Assembly: GCA_021613375.1 (NCBI GenBank)
Contig: CM038714.1
Coordinates: forward strand, 42,791,123-42,855,122
Length of the DNA: 64,000 bases
Source: Megaleporinus macrocephalus
Lineage: Eukaryota; Chordata; Actinopteri; Characiformes; Anostomidae
Reading direction: 5' to 3'
Shown here: in pieces, positions 24,874 through 36,314 of the stretch
Layout: the number at the start of each line of letters is the position of its first letter
How positions within the stretch are numbered: position 1 is the stretch's first letter
The notes under the pieces: generated by a model
The model's input: only the letters and a program-made list of their open reading frames with translations
Databases searched by the model: none
What the model was told of the DNA's origin: nothing
Translations under genes and position numbers: made by a program

Positions 24874-25314
24874 CACTACCGCTCAAAAGTTTAGGATCAC
24901 TTTAGAATTTCATTTCATGCAATTTTCATGCAATTCACAAACAATACTGTCCATTTCACAATGAATTGAAGTGTATCAGATGATTTTTAAAGAATAAAAA
25001 TGTTTGTATTAAAGTCTATTTTTGTACAGAGGCTTATTTTGCATATAGTCCTATTATCAGTAATTCTCAGTCCTCTGCCTAAATCTCCTGGTACGCCCAC
25101 CAATCCAAGTTAAGGATGTTATTGGGCTAATTGGTTGTTAGGACACTCTTTAGTATCTGCAGCATCAGCAGTTGATGGCTTGCTGACCGACTCAACATGG
25201 CCAGAAAGAAACAACTTTCTTTAGAGACCCGTCAGTCCATTGTTGTGTTAAGGAAGGAAGATACTCCATTGAAAACAAGAACATTTCACTGTGATCCCAA
25301 GCTTTTGAGTAGTG
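24874..25314 (+). mobile_element. Tc1-like deletion derivative with TA target duplication
   Basis: Terminal inverted repeats CACTACCGCTCAAAAGTTTA (24874) and, on the complement, CACTACTCAAAAGCTTGGGA (25314), each followed by GATCAC, flanked by TA dinucleotides (24872-24873 and 25315-25316). At 25197 an ATG opens MARKKQLSLETRQSIVVLRK, the start of the transposase helix-turn-helix region. After about 22 codons the sequence passes directly into the right terminal repeat, so almost all the transposase has been deleted. It would need transposase in trans to move. Confidence 0.9.
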
Positions 25315-25439
25315 TATATGTGAACAGAGTGTCAAACATTGGATGGCAATTAACATTGCATGGGCAAAAATGTTAGGAGCTGGCGGAAGCATCAAATTAA
25401 AATCTGTCCTGTGCAGACCTCTGCTTTGAGCTTTGTAAC

Positions 25440-25739
25440 TTGGCAGACCGTATACATGCACAAAAGCTCCCTAGCACACTAAAGGAAGGGGAAACACCAG
25501 AAAAGCATGCTAGGTTCTATTTAAAGTTTGACACCTGCCTCTGGATGGTCCTTCATACACTGAAAAACACAAAAATTAAATGCTTTGCGTTTTCCCCAAA
25601 GCCAAAGACGCTCCTAGCTTTAGAGGAGATGAGGAGTGAAGAAACAGAATAATGAGAACCACCACGAGGTGAGATCATGATAAAGGGAATGGTCTCAGGG
25701 TCAATGGTAACCTTGAGCAAAGCATTATGCCCGCTCAGA
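25440..25739. other. No gene recognised
   Basis: A 70-codon frame lacks recognisable similarity. Confidence 0.3.
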
Positions 25740-26058
25740 TACGTACATGATGGATATTAGTGTATACATTGCCCTTAAGACCACCTTCCCGCGCCCCCAG
25801 TGCCAGCGACCGTGTCCGGACGAGGCCTGTGCTCACCCCAAACGAGAAGCAAGTCAAATGCACACACACATGCGCCCGCACGCACATTTCATGGCCATCC
25901 ATCACATCAACAGCCCCAACGTTCCAGCCCGTCTCCAGCTGTGCTGCTGTTCGGCCGAGGCGTCATTAATACCAGCCCTTTCTAAACGCTGTGCAGCTAA
26001 ATATAAACAATGCTTAATTAAAGCTGGGCAACCGTGATGGAAACACCTCTCCATGTTG

Positions 26059-26090
<32 letters not shown>

Positions 26091-26420
26091 TTCTTACTGT
26101 GTGTTTATAAATACCCAGGTCCTGCTGTTCCTTGAAGGGTGTCTTCTCAATTACCTCATTGCTCCCTCCTGCAAAGGTTAAAACCAAGGATTTCTGGCTT
26201 TACGTGACAAGCCACATAACACAGCTTCGGATGTTCTTTGCTGTGACAAACTACAAGCTGCGCCGCCTGTTTTTTATGGCCCGGCGATAAAACATTGGAG
26301 GTCAGTGGGACAACACGCTCAAACGTTTCCTAAAAAGGACAAATCGTTTGACAAAGTGGAGCCGCCCCTGAATACCAATCATACTATAACATACACGCCG
26401 TCCTCTAGAATTTCCCTCAG
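25740..26420. other. Repeat-poor block, candidate conserved non-coding DNA
   Basis: GC-rich part at 25785-25990 (GCCAGCGACCGTGTCCGGAC), TTAATTAAAGC at 26012-26022, and 26110-26400 with no repeat I recognise. Three plus-strand frames over 25747-26037 overlap one another, so none is supported. A (CT)n array splits the block. Confidence 0.35.
26061..26091. repeat. (CT)n microsatellite
   Basis: CT repeats with one TTT interruption. Confidence 0.95.
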
Positions 26421-27129
26421 TCTTGCTTGAAAATATGATGGACACTTTTGAACTCACAATTTGGCCTGTGGTGAAACTTATCCACTTACATTGCTTTACA
26501 ATGGAGGTGGTGAGAACCAGAAGTCATGGTGTCTTCAACACAAAGATCAAGAATATCACCTCTGTTGGAACAAAAACTTGTTTTTTTTTAGCATTATTTG
26601 AAACTACTGCCTGTTATAATTTCATAATGAATCAGAAACTTTATATAGAACAGTGGAAGCAGTTTGAAATCTCTTTGCATTGACTTACATTGAAACTTTG
26701 AAATTTATTTGTCATTTGCACATCGTGTCAGGACATAACATGCATTGAGATGCTTGGGGTGAGGCTCAGATATAACTCTACAGCAGGGCAGCAATATATA
26801 TGTAGTAAAAACAATATTGAAGTAAAAATAGGCTAGAATATATACCTTTAGAAATAACTAAAATATATAAAGGACTATACAAAAAGATATATACATAAGA
26901 TATACATAAGGAATGCGTTCTCTGAAGGTTTTGAGCAGATAATGACAATATACTATATACATGTATATACATGATGACAACATAACAGGTTTGCCAACTT
27001 TGTTGAATTGACTGTTGTGTTAGATTTAAAGTCTTTCACATATTTCAAAATAAATATAAGTAATTCAGCATGGTTTGGCCTGGCACACTCTGCTTTCTAA
27101 AGGTATAATGATAAACTCATGGTAAATAT
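26421..27129. other. AT-rich sequence with a probable dispersed repeat
   Basis: 26620-26710 (TTTCATAATGAATCAGAAAC, GCATTGACTTACATTGAAAC) is reminiscent of the 20638-20812 family. The rest has TATATA-rich tracts and no exon. Confidence 0.4.
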
Positions 27130-27420
27130 GGTCACGCTCTGATTTTCTTCTGTCTGTCCATGTCTTTGTTTACACTATCCTGTCATGTCCCATGTGCTTG
27201 TATTTGTTTTAGTCGTGTGCTCCTCCTTGTCTCCGCCCCTCACCTGCTCTTAGTTTGTGTCCCCTCCTGTTTCCAGGTGTTCCCTGTTTTCTTAAATCCT
27301 TTTCTCTTTGTCCTTGTTGGGCATTGTGCTATTTGCCCTATGTCTTGTGTCCTATGGTTCGTAGTAATCCTGTGAATTAGTTGTTTCTATAAATACCCTG
27401 GTGCTCTAGCTTTGTTAATG
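27130..27420 (+). repeat. Dispersed element related to 12783-14001
   Basis: GGTCACGCTCTG start, CATGTGCTTGTATTTG, GTGCTCCTCCTTGTCTCCGC, CACCTGCTCTTAGTTTGTG and CCAGGTGTTCCCTG match the interrupted copy. The 3' border is unclear and may reach about 27640. Confidence 0.6.
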
Positions 27421-27640
27421 TGTTTGTGTGTTACTCTGTTTGGTCTATTCCTCTTTCTCTGGTTGTTTTGTTATTTGAGTTAATCAGTATTTCTGATATT
27501 CTCACATTTCCCTCATTGTTACAAATACGAAGAACTCTGGGACTGTTTTGCATTACAACTCCCTGCTTATATCTCTTCACAGTAAATGGGTTACAATACC
27601 TTTTAGGACAAAACCATGAGCAATATATTCATAAGCATGT

Positions 27641-28594
27641 TAGGTAGTAGCATTCTGAGCTACTGAGGGGACCCAAAAAGCAAAAAGCTTCAGATACCTG
27701 GTTCCCATCATCACCAGCGTGAACAATGCTGGCTAGAACAGAGCATTCCATACTTACGGGTCCTTGAAACCAATCTGAGTGTCCTTGTTTACTTATGCAT
27801 TTAATTATGCAGGAACATTTGGTGGATTTCCCCTTAACATAATTGTCTCCTACAGGACAAATGTGATCTCCAGTCGTCTCCATCCTCTAAATCTCTAGCT
27901 TATTAATTCAAATCCGCAAGGTAAGAACTGACAGTGAACAATAGGAGCGAACGTGGTCTGATTCATGGCTATTGGCTATGATGCTAGACGCTAAATACGG
28001 TTATATAATGTGCAGTTATGCCACCAAATTGGAGTTATGTAATGTCTAAAGTTTTGGAGAAAGATAAACCCCACGACTGCGTGTCTTTGTGAAGAGACCA
28101 TGTCCAGCACCCTGTGTTGCTTTTTTTTTGCCTTTCTTTTGTTCTCAGTTTTCTTCTTTTTTTTCTTCTCTGTTTTGCTCATCCAGCTGAGTAGGGAGGT
28201 GGTGAGTTCAGCTATCAAGCCTCAAACAAGAATCCGCCCAGGACTCAAAGCCAATACAGCTCTGATATCTCTCCAAACCTTTATCTGGCGGCCCTCCGGT
28301 CAATAAAGTCATAGCCGTGCTCGGTGCTCACAGCTCTGTATTATGTAGCTGGTATGATGCTGCCGTTTGTTTCAGCTACATTGCACACATCACTGTAAAC
28401 CCCCAACTGCTCCTATACTGGGTTTATATGTTTTAACCCCTAGAAGTATAATCCCACAGTTGTTAAAATGACAGAACTATTAATAATTAAGTTATTCATT
28501 AATTGATAATTCGTATCCAGGGTGGAACTGAGTCATTTTACTGCCCAAGGCTATAAGGGCCTCTTAAGGTGAAGAATTTTTCTATATTATTTGA
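27641..28594. other. No gene recognised
   Basis: Minus- and plus-strand frames at 27629-27883 and 27991-28306 include low-complexity T-rich translation and no domain. Confidence 0.35.
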
Positions 28595-28720
28595 ACATGA
28601 CTTAAAGTTTTATGATGAACAGACCAATAGAAATGCTCCACAATCACTTGGAATACAACCTCTTTGCCTTAACTTACATTGAAAAGTTAAGAATGTTACT
28701 ACTTTGGAGATGTTTTATTT
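28595..28720. repeat. Dispersed repeat, relative of 20638-20812
   Basis: GAACAGACCAATAGAAATGC followed by TCCACAATCACTTGGAAT. Confidence 0.6.
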
Positions 28721-28787
28721 GGAACAGAAAAAATATAGTATAAATGATGTGAACTATGGTGAGTGATTTTAAGGTGACTGGAGTTAC

Positions 28788-29545
28788 GCTGGCCTTACAC
28801 CAAATGATTTTCAAGTGACAAATTTCCAATGTTGGAATAAAATCATGGGAGTCTTGCTAAAGTTAAGTCTTGCTCGCATCATCTTGATTGTTTAGTGTAA
28901 GGTGGTCAAGACTGCAAGTTTAAGTCAGACTTTTTCTCGATCTAATCAAACATGTTTAATATTATCATTAAGTTTTAAGTCTTGGCTCACGCAAATAGTG
29001 ACGTGAACATTGTCGGCAACCAATAGGCGAGCTCTGTTCACCACCAAACGGGAAGCTGCAAGGCAAGTACACGAATATCTGGTGGGTAAAAGAAGTTAGA
29101 CATGGAGGGGGGGGTCCGACGAGGGTTCAGAAACTGTGGTTCTCCTGTACTGTGCAAAAGGAGGAGAAACTGGTGGAGCTGTGGAGTGAGCAAGAGTGCC
29201 TCTTTGACGTGTCTCCACATTTATACTACAACAGAGTGGAATAAATATGAAGACAGCTGAAGCCCTCGAAATCCCAGCCGAACGGGGCTACAGTGTTTAC
29301 AATTAGCCTACCAGTGAACCGTACACTTCAGCTGAATATTTCTAGCTTCAATCATATAAATGTGAAATAATCTTAAAAGGAATCTAGTAGCAGTCATGTT
29401 AATAGTGACTCTGAAAGACTCCCAGTCTTTGCAAAATCATAGCCTGTGACTAGTCTTTAGATGTAAGATGGTGTCAGACTTTAGTCTATTAAACGTTTTT
29501 CCAGAGTCTTTTAAAAGTCTTCCAGTGTATAGTCAGCATAGGATT
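28788..29545 (+). mobile_element. DNA-transposon relic with long inverted ends and a MADF-like fragment
   Basis: The left end CTGGCCTTACACCAAATGAT and the complement of the right end (ATGCTGACTATACACTGGAA, then GACTTTTAAAAG) are imperfect inverted partners, a pattern I recall from teleost MITEs. Inside, plus-strand codons at about 29164-29244 read LVELWSEQECLFDVS, then LYYNRVE and a stop. This matches the beginning of a MADF/Myb-SANT-like DNA-binding domain, often the second protein of PIF/Harbinger-type transposons. Frame and stop damage make it a pseudogene fragment. Confidence 0.6.
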
Positions 29546-29669
29546 CACCATGCACAGTTACACTGCTTAACAGCAATTTAAACCACACCCCAGGTTCATT
29601 AGCATGTAGACCCATGGTTCTCAAATCAGCTCGCTCACCACTCACAAATGAGTGAAAACTCACTCAGGG

Positions 29670-29900
29670 CCTGATGTACTAAGCCTTTTGTGCCAGTTCC
29701 AGCCCCAAATCAGACACATTTTAAGCTCTGCATGTTCGAATTGCATATGCATTCAAGTGAGGAATGAGAGATTGTGCAAAAACGTACAAAAAAGATTTAA
29801 ACTAAAGTTTGAACAACAATGACAGAGAGACTTTCTTTAACAGTGGCAGACATAGAGGTTGGGTGGAGGTACAAGCCTTGAACAAGTGCTGAAAGAATGT
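29670..29900. mobile_element. Probable MITE with CAGGGCCTGATGTACTAA end
   Basis: TCAGGGCCTGATGTACTAAG is a recurrent teleost MITE terminus. The opposite end was not found. Confidence 0.4.
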
Positions 29901-29928
29901 TTGCCAACACTGTTTGAACTCCTGGGAC

Positions 29929-29952
29929 TAGTACAGTACAGTACAGTACATA
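29929..29952. repeat. Short (GTACA)n tandem repeat
   Basis: AGTACAGTACAGTACAGTAC just before CATACAGTG. Confidence 0.8.
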
Positions 29953-30039
29953 CAGTGTGCAAGAAGAGTCATTCTTAAAGGAGTATAAATAGCAATGCCA
30001 CAGAAGCGAAAGAACTTAATTTATTAACATCTCCATCTT

Positions 30040-30240
30040 TTCATCACTGAACTTTACTGATTTTCGCTTTTGTCTCCAGTAGCGTTGCAGTATTGAGTTT
30101 GGTCTCGGCCTCAAGACTGGCCTCGAGGTCATAAACTATGGGTCTAATTTTTGTCTCAGTCTTAACATCATTTGGACTTAGTTTTGTCTCAGCCTTGAGG
30201 TAAGGTGAACATTGTTGTTGAGACCAGCCGAGTGCAATGC
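30040..30240. repeat. Degenerate 'GGTCTCGGCCTCAAGACT' repeat
   Basis: TTTGGTCTCGGCCTCAAGAC, CTGGCCTCGAGGTC and GTCTCAGCCTTGAGG are related words recalling a teleost GGTCTCG-rich dispersed repeat. Confidence 0.45.
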
Positions 30241-30319
30241 CACTGTCTGAGGTAACTGGAATCCGAATTATTACTAAATACTAACAAAACCAGAATAAAC
30301 CATACAACATTCCTTTCTC

Positions 30320-30715
30320 TGTGTCTGGGAATCCCAACCTTTTACAACTCTTAGCCCACACAAACCACCTGAAAAGCTTTAACCGATCAGATTGACTAAT
30401 TTGTGATCACTAACATTTGGCAGGATGTCAGGCTGAAGTGTTGAAGTTCGGACTCAGTTCAACAGGTTTAGAGACATTTTCACTGGGTTCAGTCTAAGAG
30501 TGGTGGTGCAAATTGCTGGGTTTCAAAGCTTCATTTGCCATGAATTCAGAGCAGTAGTTATTTTCAGTTCCCACAAACGTGAAGCCCAAAGCTATTTATT
30601 CACTGCTGTAAAATATAAATGTTTATTATATTTATCAAATTATTTATATGATGGTCAACCAGTAGGACTATGACCCACTAGAGGACCACCGCCCACACTT
30701 AGAAAGCCACTGCTC
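30320..30715. mobile_element. Probable MITE with diverged inverted ends
   Basis: GGGAATCCCAACCTTTTACA at the left and ACTTAGAAAGCCACTG at the right resemble the two ends of the common CAGTGGTTCCCAACC family. Confidence 0.4.
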
Positions 30716-31099
30716 TACATGTTTAGTGCAGTGTTCTGTTTGGGAATCTAACTGATCTCTCTATGGTGGCTGTGTTTGCTGATGTTCAGTGGCTCCACAT
30801 CTCCTGAGAGTAGATCAGAATGTTTGTTTTCATTTAACTATAAAAATAGTTGTGCTTGGTTTATATTTAGTTGAGCTTTGGCGTTGAATCTGAATAAGTT
30901 TTTGAGAAGAAAGGAACATAGAATACTATAGATTATGATGCACTGCATGAGAAAGCTCTTGTTTTATACAAAGTCTTGTTTAATAGAGAGCAATCCTAAA
31001 CCTATCAATGCAGAATGTGATTGTAATTGTGAACGGTAAATGGTGAATGCAAATTCAACTCATTATGTACATTCAATTAATTCAAATACTTCAGCAAAC
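30716..31099. other. No gene recognised
   Basis: AT-rich spacer. Confidence 0.3.
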
Positions 31100-31620
31100 A
31101 GCAACAGCTACTCTAGGCTTCTAGGGGTTAAACCGAAGCAGCATGTAAAGCCACTCTGCTAATTCCACTGGAAATTTCAATATTGATTCCAAACACTAAT
31201 GTTTATTTAACATTATCTCAACATCGTCGCATACGATCAGCATTAAGTCACAATGCATCTAAGCAGCTTCTGCCCAGAGGGCTAAATCACTCAAGCAAAT
31301 GATTAGCCCAATTAATTGACCCGGCCTTGGGTTTCCTCTGAAAGCCTTCTGGGCTTTGCTGAGAAGTCAACATCAGTATGACTTGCGCATCAGCCTGATT
31401 GAGAATAGATGAAACACAATCAGAACTGAACTCCGTCTCATGATTAAAAAATCAAGCTACACTAGACGCCTTTGCTCTCAAACATTTTGAGTTTTTCCAG
31501 CCGAGTGTAAATTATGCCAATTCCTCTTATCGCCTGGCTGTGTAAGTTAGCAGCATGGCTTGAAGTACATCTCGAGAGTTTTTCACCCAGATGCCCACTG
31601 CTGATCCCTTCCAGACTTGA
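31100..31620. other. Repeat-poor block, candidate conserved non-coding DNA
   Basis: No repeats recognised. Contains homeodomain-like ATGATTAGCCCAATTAATTG at about 31299-31318 and many mixed-composition words. No credible open frame. Confidence 0.35.
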
Positions 31621-32499
31621 CTACTGAATGTCTAGACGCTGTCTAATCTCAGCTCTTAGCCTCGTCTGCATACGGCCTTTCTTGCTATATTCAAAAATCA
31701 TTAAAACTCAGCTCCCTGTATACCGAGTGCGAGTTTTGATCTCAGTCAAACAAGACAGTCTTGCTGATTTCTTCATGAGGGCTTCCTTGGTAATTGAAGG
31801 TTTCATATCAAGGAATGTTTTTAAAGTCAAGTTAAATTATATCTGGTGGAACCAAACTTTATATCTCCAGAATGGATCAGGTGAATGAAAAAAACAAACA
31901 TTCTTATAACTTGTATTGAAAGTTCAAGTAAAAATATGGTTTTGTACATTTGGAATGACAATTATCATGAATTTGGCAAACAATGTAAATGGCAGCTTGT
32001 GTTTACAGAAAAAATACAAAAAATGAATACATTTGATTTCACTTAACAGCTTAAATGTTAAATACTAACAAGATGTGGAATCTAATACTTAATTTAATAT
32101 TTCACAGTGCCTTTGAGAGTATCATGGTAAAACCTTAGCATTTGCTAGAAAACTACTGTAGTTCGCTAAAGTAGCCTTAAATTATGTTAGTTGAGTTTCA
32201 CATTTCTTATTATCCTCTGTACAGATATAACATACTATTTCTCCAAAAGTACCCCAAATTAATATTTTAGTTTGCTGAAAAAACAAGAAAGAACCAAGGA
32301 ATTCAGGAATTTAGGCCTAATGTGTCTAGATACTAGAAGACTGGAGGTAAATACCAGAGCCTGGTCACTTTATTCTTCCCATTACATCAGAAACATGACA
32401 GCAAAGCGCTAGAGGGCGCCCGCAAGCGAGTCCTCTGTGAATGGGATGAATGAAGTGAAATGGCTAAAAAACTACAAATGACACTTTCACAGGCTATAA
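31621..32499. other. No gene recognised
   Basis: An 86-codon frame at 31628-31888 is unrecognised. The CTCF-like word at 32407-32420 is listed separately. Confidence 0.35.
32407..32420. promoter_or_regulatory. Candidate CTCF-like motif
   Basis: CGCTAGAGGGCGCC contains AGAGGGCGC, a close match to the CTCF core AGRKGGCR, outside any repeat I recognise. Motif match only. Confidence 0.3.
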
Positions 32500-32989
32500 A
32501 GGACAGCTGTCATGATCATAGATACAGAAAAATGAAAAGCCATCAAAAATGGAGATGACAATATATGCCTAACAGCTGATAAAGAAGCTGTTGAAACAGT
32601 GGACAGCTATAATCTGCTTGGATCAAGAAATACAGCAGAGATGGGCACTAAAAAGATCTTGAAATGGAATGATTTGTCAGTACACAGAAAGATCAGAATG
32701 GTCCAGGCTGTGGTTCTCTGTGGTTCTTTATCAATGTAAAAGTTGGACCATAAACACACAAATAAGTACTGATGTTTTGGATGTTTGTTGTTGATGAGGA
32801 CATTTAGGAGGACCCTGGAGGGCAAAAGAATAAAAATATAATATGAAATATTATTTTGGACACATTTTCAGAAGAAACTGAAAAAAGAATTGAAGATAAA
32901 CGACAAAGAAAACAGCCTGCCACAAGATGGACGAACGCAATCAGAGGAATCATGGATCAGCCGTTCGGAAGGAGCTTAAACCTGTCGAA
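32500..32989 (+). pseudogene. Broken LINE reverse-transcriptase C-terminal region
   Basis: Plus-strand fragments in shifting frames resemble the C-terminal part of endonuclease/reverse-transcriptase LINEs: YNLLGSRNTAEMGT, VHRKIRMVQAVV, a degraded form of YGCESWTI (CKSWTINTQ near 32734), and RKQPATRWTNAIRGI near 32905-32955. Several frameshifts and stops separate them. Clade cannot be fixed. It is directly followed by a SINE-like head region. Confidence 0.7.
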
Positions 32990-33130
32990 TTTATACCCTA
33001 GGAGCAGCTTGGGGTTATGTGCCTTGCTCTAGGGCACTTCAGTTGTGCCCTGGTGGTCCAAGAGGATCGAACCAGTGACCTTCTGATCACAGTTCAGGTT
33101 CCCTAACCGCCAGCAACGACTGCCACGACT
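32990..33130 (-). mobile_element. SINE head fragment (tRNA-like), minus orientation
   Basis: TGCCTTGCTCTAGGGCACTT and GGATCGAACCAGTGACCTTC, then CCCTAACCGCCAG and ACGACTGCC. Read on the minus strand this is a GGTTCGATCC-type Pol III B-box arrangement known from teleost SINEs. Confidence 0.65.
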
Positions 33131-34591
33131 GATTTCATTTCTATTTTTTTTTCTTTTGTTACTGCCTAATGCAGTTTTTATGATGGGACTGGGCGGCTGT
33201 GGTCGCGTGCCAAGAGCTTGAGGCATTGTCATATTTGCTGTTAATTTCATTGACTACCTGTCTTCAATGATCTAACCATAAGCAAAACCTTTAACATAGT
33301 TGATAAGAGGTTATACTATGCCACAGGGTCAGTGCTACTTCTTCATCCTCTTAGGTTGGACTAAAGCCTTAATGCTACAGAGACTCACTACAGGACATGA
33401 AGAGATGTGCTATCGGAACTGTTGTTTCTTTACATACTATTGTTGTGAATATATTTATATACCATGGCGTCCTTTGTTTAGAGTTAATGGCTCACCAGAT
33501 CCTTCTGGTTTACGGTAGTAAGGCCCGAGAACCAGCCCCAAGCCTAGGGGATACTGATCTGGCCAGATGGGTTGAGGGTGGCTGTCGTCAGCCTGGACTT
33601 AAATACAGTGTGTTTGCTAGTTTGAAGTTAGACCAGGGTTTGAGAGCTCTCAAAACGTCTGTACCATGGTATCTTAAGAATAAAGCTTAACCTCTGAACT
33701 GGTTTATGTCTTATTCTGAAGGCAAGAAAGAAGTTACTACACTATTGATATGTTTAGTTCAATCTTGGAATGTTTCAAAACCATACAAATTGATTTATCA
33801 TACAATTCACTGATCGTGCCGGCGTGATGAAGTATGTCGATGGTTCGCAGTGTAAAAAGAAAGTCACGTTGAGTATTACCGTCAGCTTACGTTGAAAGTT
33901 CTGCCTTGAAATGCTCCACTGGTTTTTGTTTGATGTTGACAGACCAAGTGAAAACAGAGATTGAATCATATAAATTTGATATATAGATCCTATTTACACA
34001 TATGTCAAAGCATGCGAAATGAGATGGGCTGGCTTTGCATTTGTCTTAATATCTTCAGAATCTGCTGACTCTTCTCTGTAGGCTGAATATACTAGGGGGG
34101 TGGAGAAGGATTGAACTGAGGGTGGGAGGGAGAGAGAGAGAGAGAGGAGAAAGAAAGATGGATGGAGACAGAAATATTGCGCTTGTTTTTAGGAGTTTGG
34201 AGTTGCTGTCTTTTAATGTGGTATATAAAGGCAAAATCAAAAGCAGTCGAAAATTTCAAAACAGCCCAAGGATCACAAGGTTTAAAGACTCAAATGAAAG
34301 GCAGGACATTCAGAGAAACTCTATCTACATGATTGCGAGGAGTCAGAATTGGCTTGATGGCTCTTAACAATATTAACCATTCATGTAGGATGAAGAAGAA
34401 CGTAAAAAGTCTAGGAACATTTTTATTTTACTACAGGAAACAGGTTTTGGGCATTAGGATTAGAGCTACTGAGTGAAGTGCTTGGCTGAGTGAAGTGGTT
34501 CGCCCTCCCTGACATCATGAACACGTATGAGGCATTATTAGAAAGGTCTAGAGCTAGTGCATAACAAAGAGTATTTTATATGAAAAATATA
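33131..34591. other. No gene recognised; short (GA)n
   Basis: A GA tract at about 34121-34145. Frames at 33300-33690 and 34055-34367 have no recognisable domain. Confidence 0.35.
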
Positions 34592-34936
34592 GTGGTATAG
34601 AAGTTAGCACTATCACTTCACAGCAAGACGATCCGGGTTCACTTTCAGGTCCAGGCTGTGTGTGGAGTTTGCATGTTGTCCCCGTGCTTGAGTGGGTTTC
34701 CACCAAGTACACTGGTTTCCTTCCACAGTCCAAACACATACATGTTAGTTTGATCGGTCACTCTAAATTGCCCGTAGGTGTGAGAGTGTGTTTGTATTAG
34801 TGAATGTTGGCCATGTGATGGACTGGCAGACTGACCATGGTGTACCCCCCCTTCGCCCAATGACACTGGGATTGGGTCCAGACCCCCCCATGACCTCGAC
34901 TAGCGGAATAAAGTGAAAGATAATGGATAGATAATT
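34592..34936 (+). mobile_element. SINE, nearly full length
   Basis: Head GTGGTATAGAAGTTAGCACT, TCACAGCAAGACGATCCGGG, body GTGTGTGGAGTTTGCATG, GTGGGTTTCC, CACTCTAAATTGCC, TGATGGACTGGCAGACTGAC and tail GAAAGATAATGGATAGAT. Confidence 0.85.
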
Positions 34937-36099
34937 AAAATAATTATAAAAAAATATGATTATACAAACTATGATTTTAAAAAAAGCCTCCTTAAGAATC
35001 CATTTATTTCAATTCCCAATTGTTTATGAGCACCGCCAACCCCCTCTGCCCGCAGCACACCACCCCCCAGCATCTGACCAACCCAGAAGACATTGTTGGG
35101 TGGCAGTTCTCCACTGTTGCAAACCAGCCAGAAGTGCTTTGGTTACATTTGACACTAAACTGGTCCTTTAATTTTCAACTAAATAAATGACTGTATACAA
35201 AAACTGAACACTAGAACTAAACACTGTCCTGCCATCCCAAGGTCTATATCTCAATCAATCTAATTTTTTCAGATATTCTTGAGGACAAATCAAATCATAC
35301 ATACAGCCAGGTGATGTAAGGAACTGGCAAAATTGACTTTTACTCCCAAAGACTTGAAAAGGAGTGAGAGCGAATTCTCTTTTGTATACAAAAGTTAATA
35401 AATCCCCACATTAGATATGAGAGTGTGTGAGATCAATAATGCATTATATTTCTGCTTAATGTCTGTCAACGGTTTTCCTTCTATACTGTAAAAGCTAAGC
35501 CAATGTGAAAGTGTTATGCTGAGCATCTGTCCGCTTATTAAAGACTTTCATAATGACATATGGATCATAAAATCGATTTAGACTTTGTGTTCTCATCACT
35601 TTCACTCTGCTATCAAGTTAGATTCCCCAATGTAGTTCAGATCATGTAAACTTTGGGCTTCTGTTTGTTACATAACTAAAAGTTTTAATTAACTATTATA
35701 AACCTTTTTTTTTACAGTGTATCTTTATACTGAGCGGACTAATCCAGTACAGTTGATCATGTAGTACAATGCTAATGTGCCAAAGTGGACCTGAAGGGCT
35801 TCTTACAGGCTTACATTGAGTGTAGGTCAGCGTAAGGCAGAAAGAGGACTGAAAAAGTGCCACTTTAGAGACAATCTGCTCAAACAGAAGCAGAAAAAAA
35901 TAAATAAGTGTTTTATTGTCTAACCTACTGACAAAGCCATAATCGCCTACACTGTCACACACTTTGTTAGAAACCTCTACCCTGTAACTCCACCTTTCAG
36001 GTGCACAGTTAGAGACTGTATTAGCCGTCCAGTAACCCTACATAACTGCTCAATTTCTGACCACAGGCTGCTCTTGGCCTAGACAATTTTGGGTCGTGG
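34937..36099. other. No gene recognised
   Basis: C-rich patch at 35030-35080. An 88-codon minus-strand frame at 35696-35962 is unrecognised. Confidence 0.35.
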
Positions 36100-36230
36100 G
36101 CCACTCTCATCCAGGCAGTAACAGTGAGGTGTGGTGACATGGCATGCTGTGCTGAGAATGATCCACCACCCAAATAATATCTGGTCAACTGCAGTCCTGT
36201 GGGCAAAACCTAACCAATAATCAATGGAGC
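36100..36230 (+). repeat. Diverged copy of the 20978-21305 repeat family
   Basis: GTGCTGAGAATGATCCACCA followed by CCCAAATAATATCTGGTC and GCAGTCCTGTGGG. Confidence 0.7.
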
Positions 36231-36314
36231 CTAGCAGGGTGGTTTAACTGTACATCAATAGATAAGCAGGTGTTTATAATAGTACACCTATGTAGTATAG
36301 ATTTAAGGTAGGTA

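Noticed and set aside
34592..34660. tRNA gene at the SINE head
   Set aside because: Only degenerate A/B-box-like sequence is present, no cloverleaf can be drawn by eye, and the SINE body and tail follow directly.
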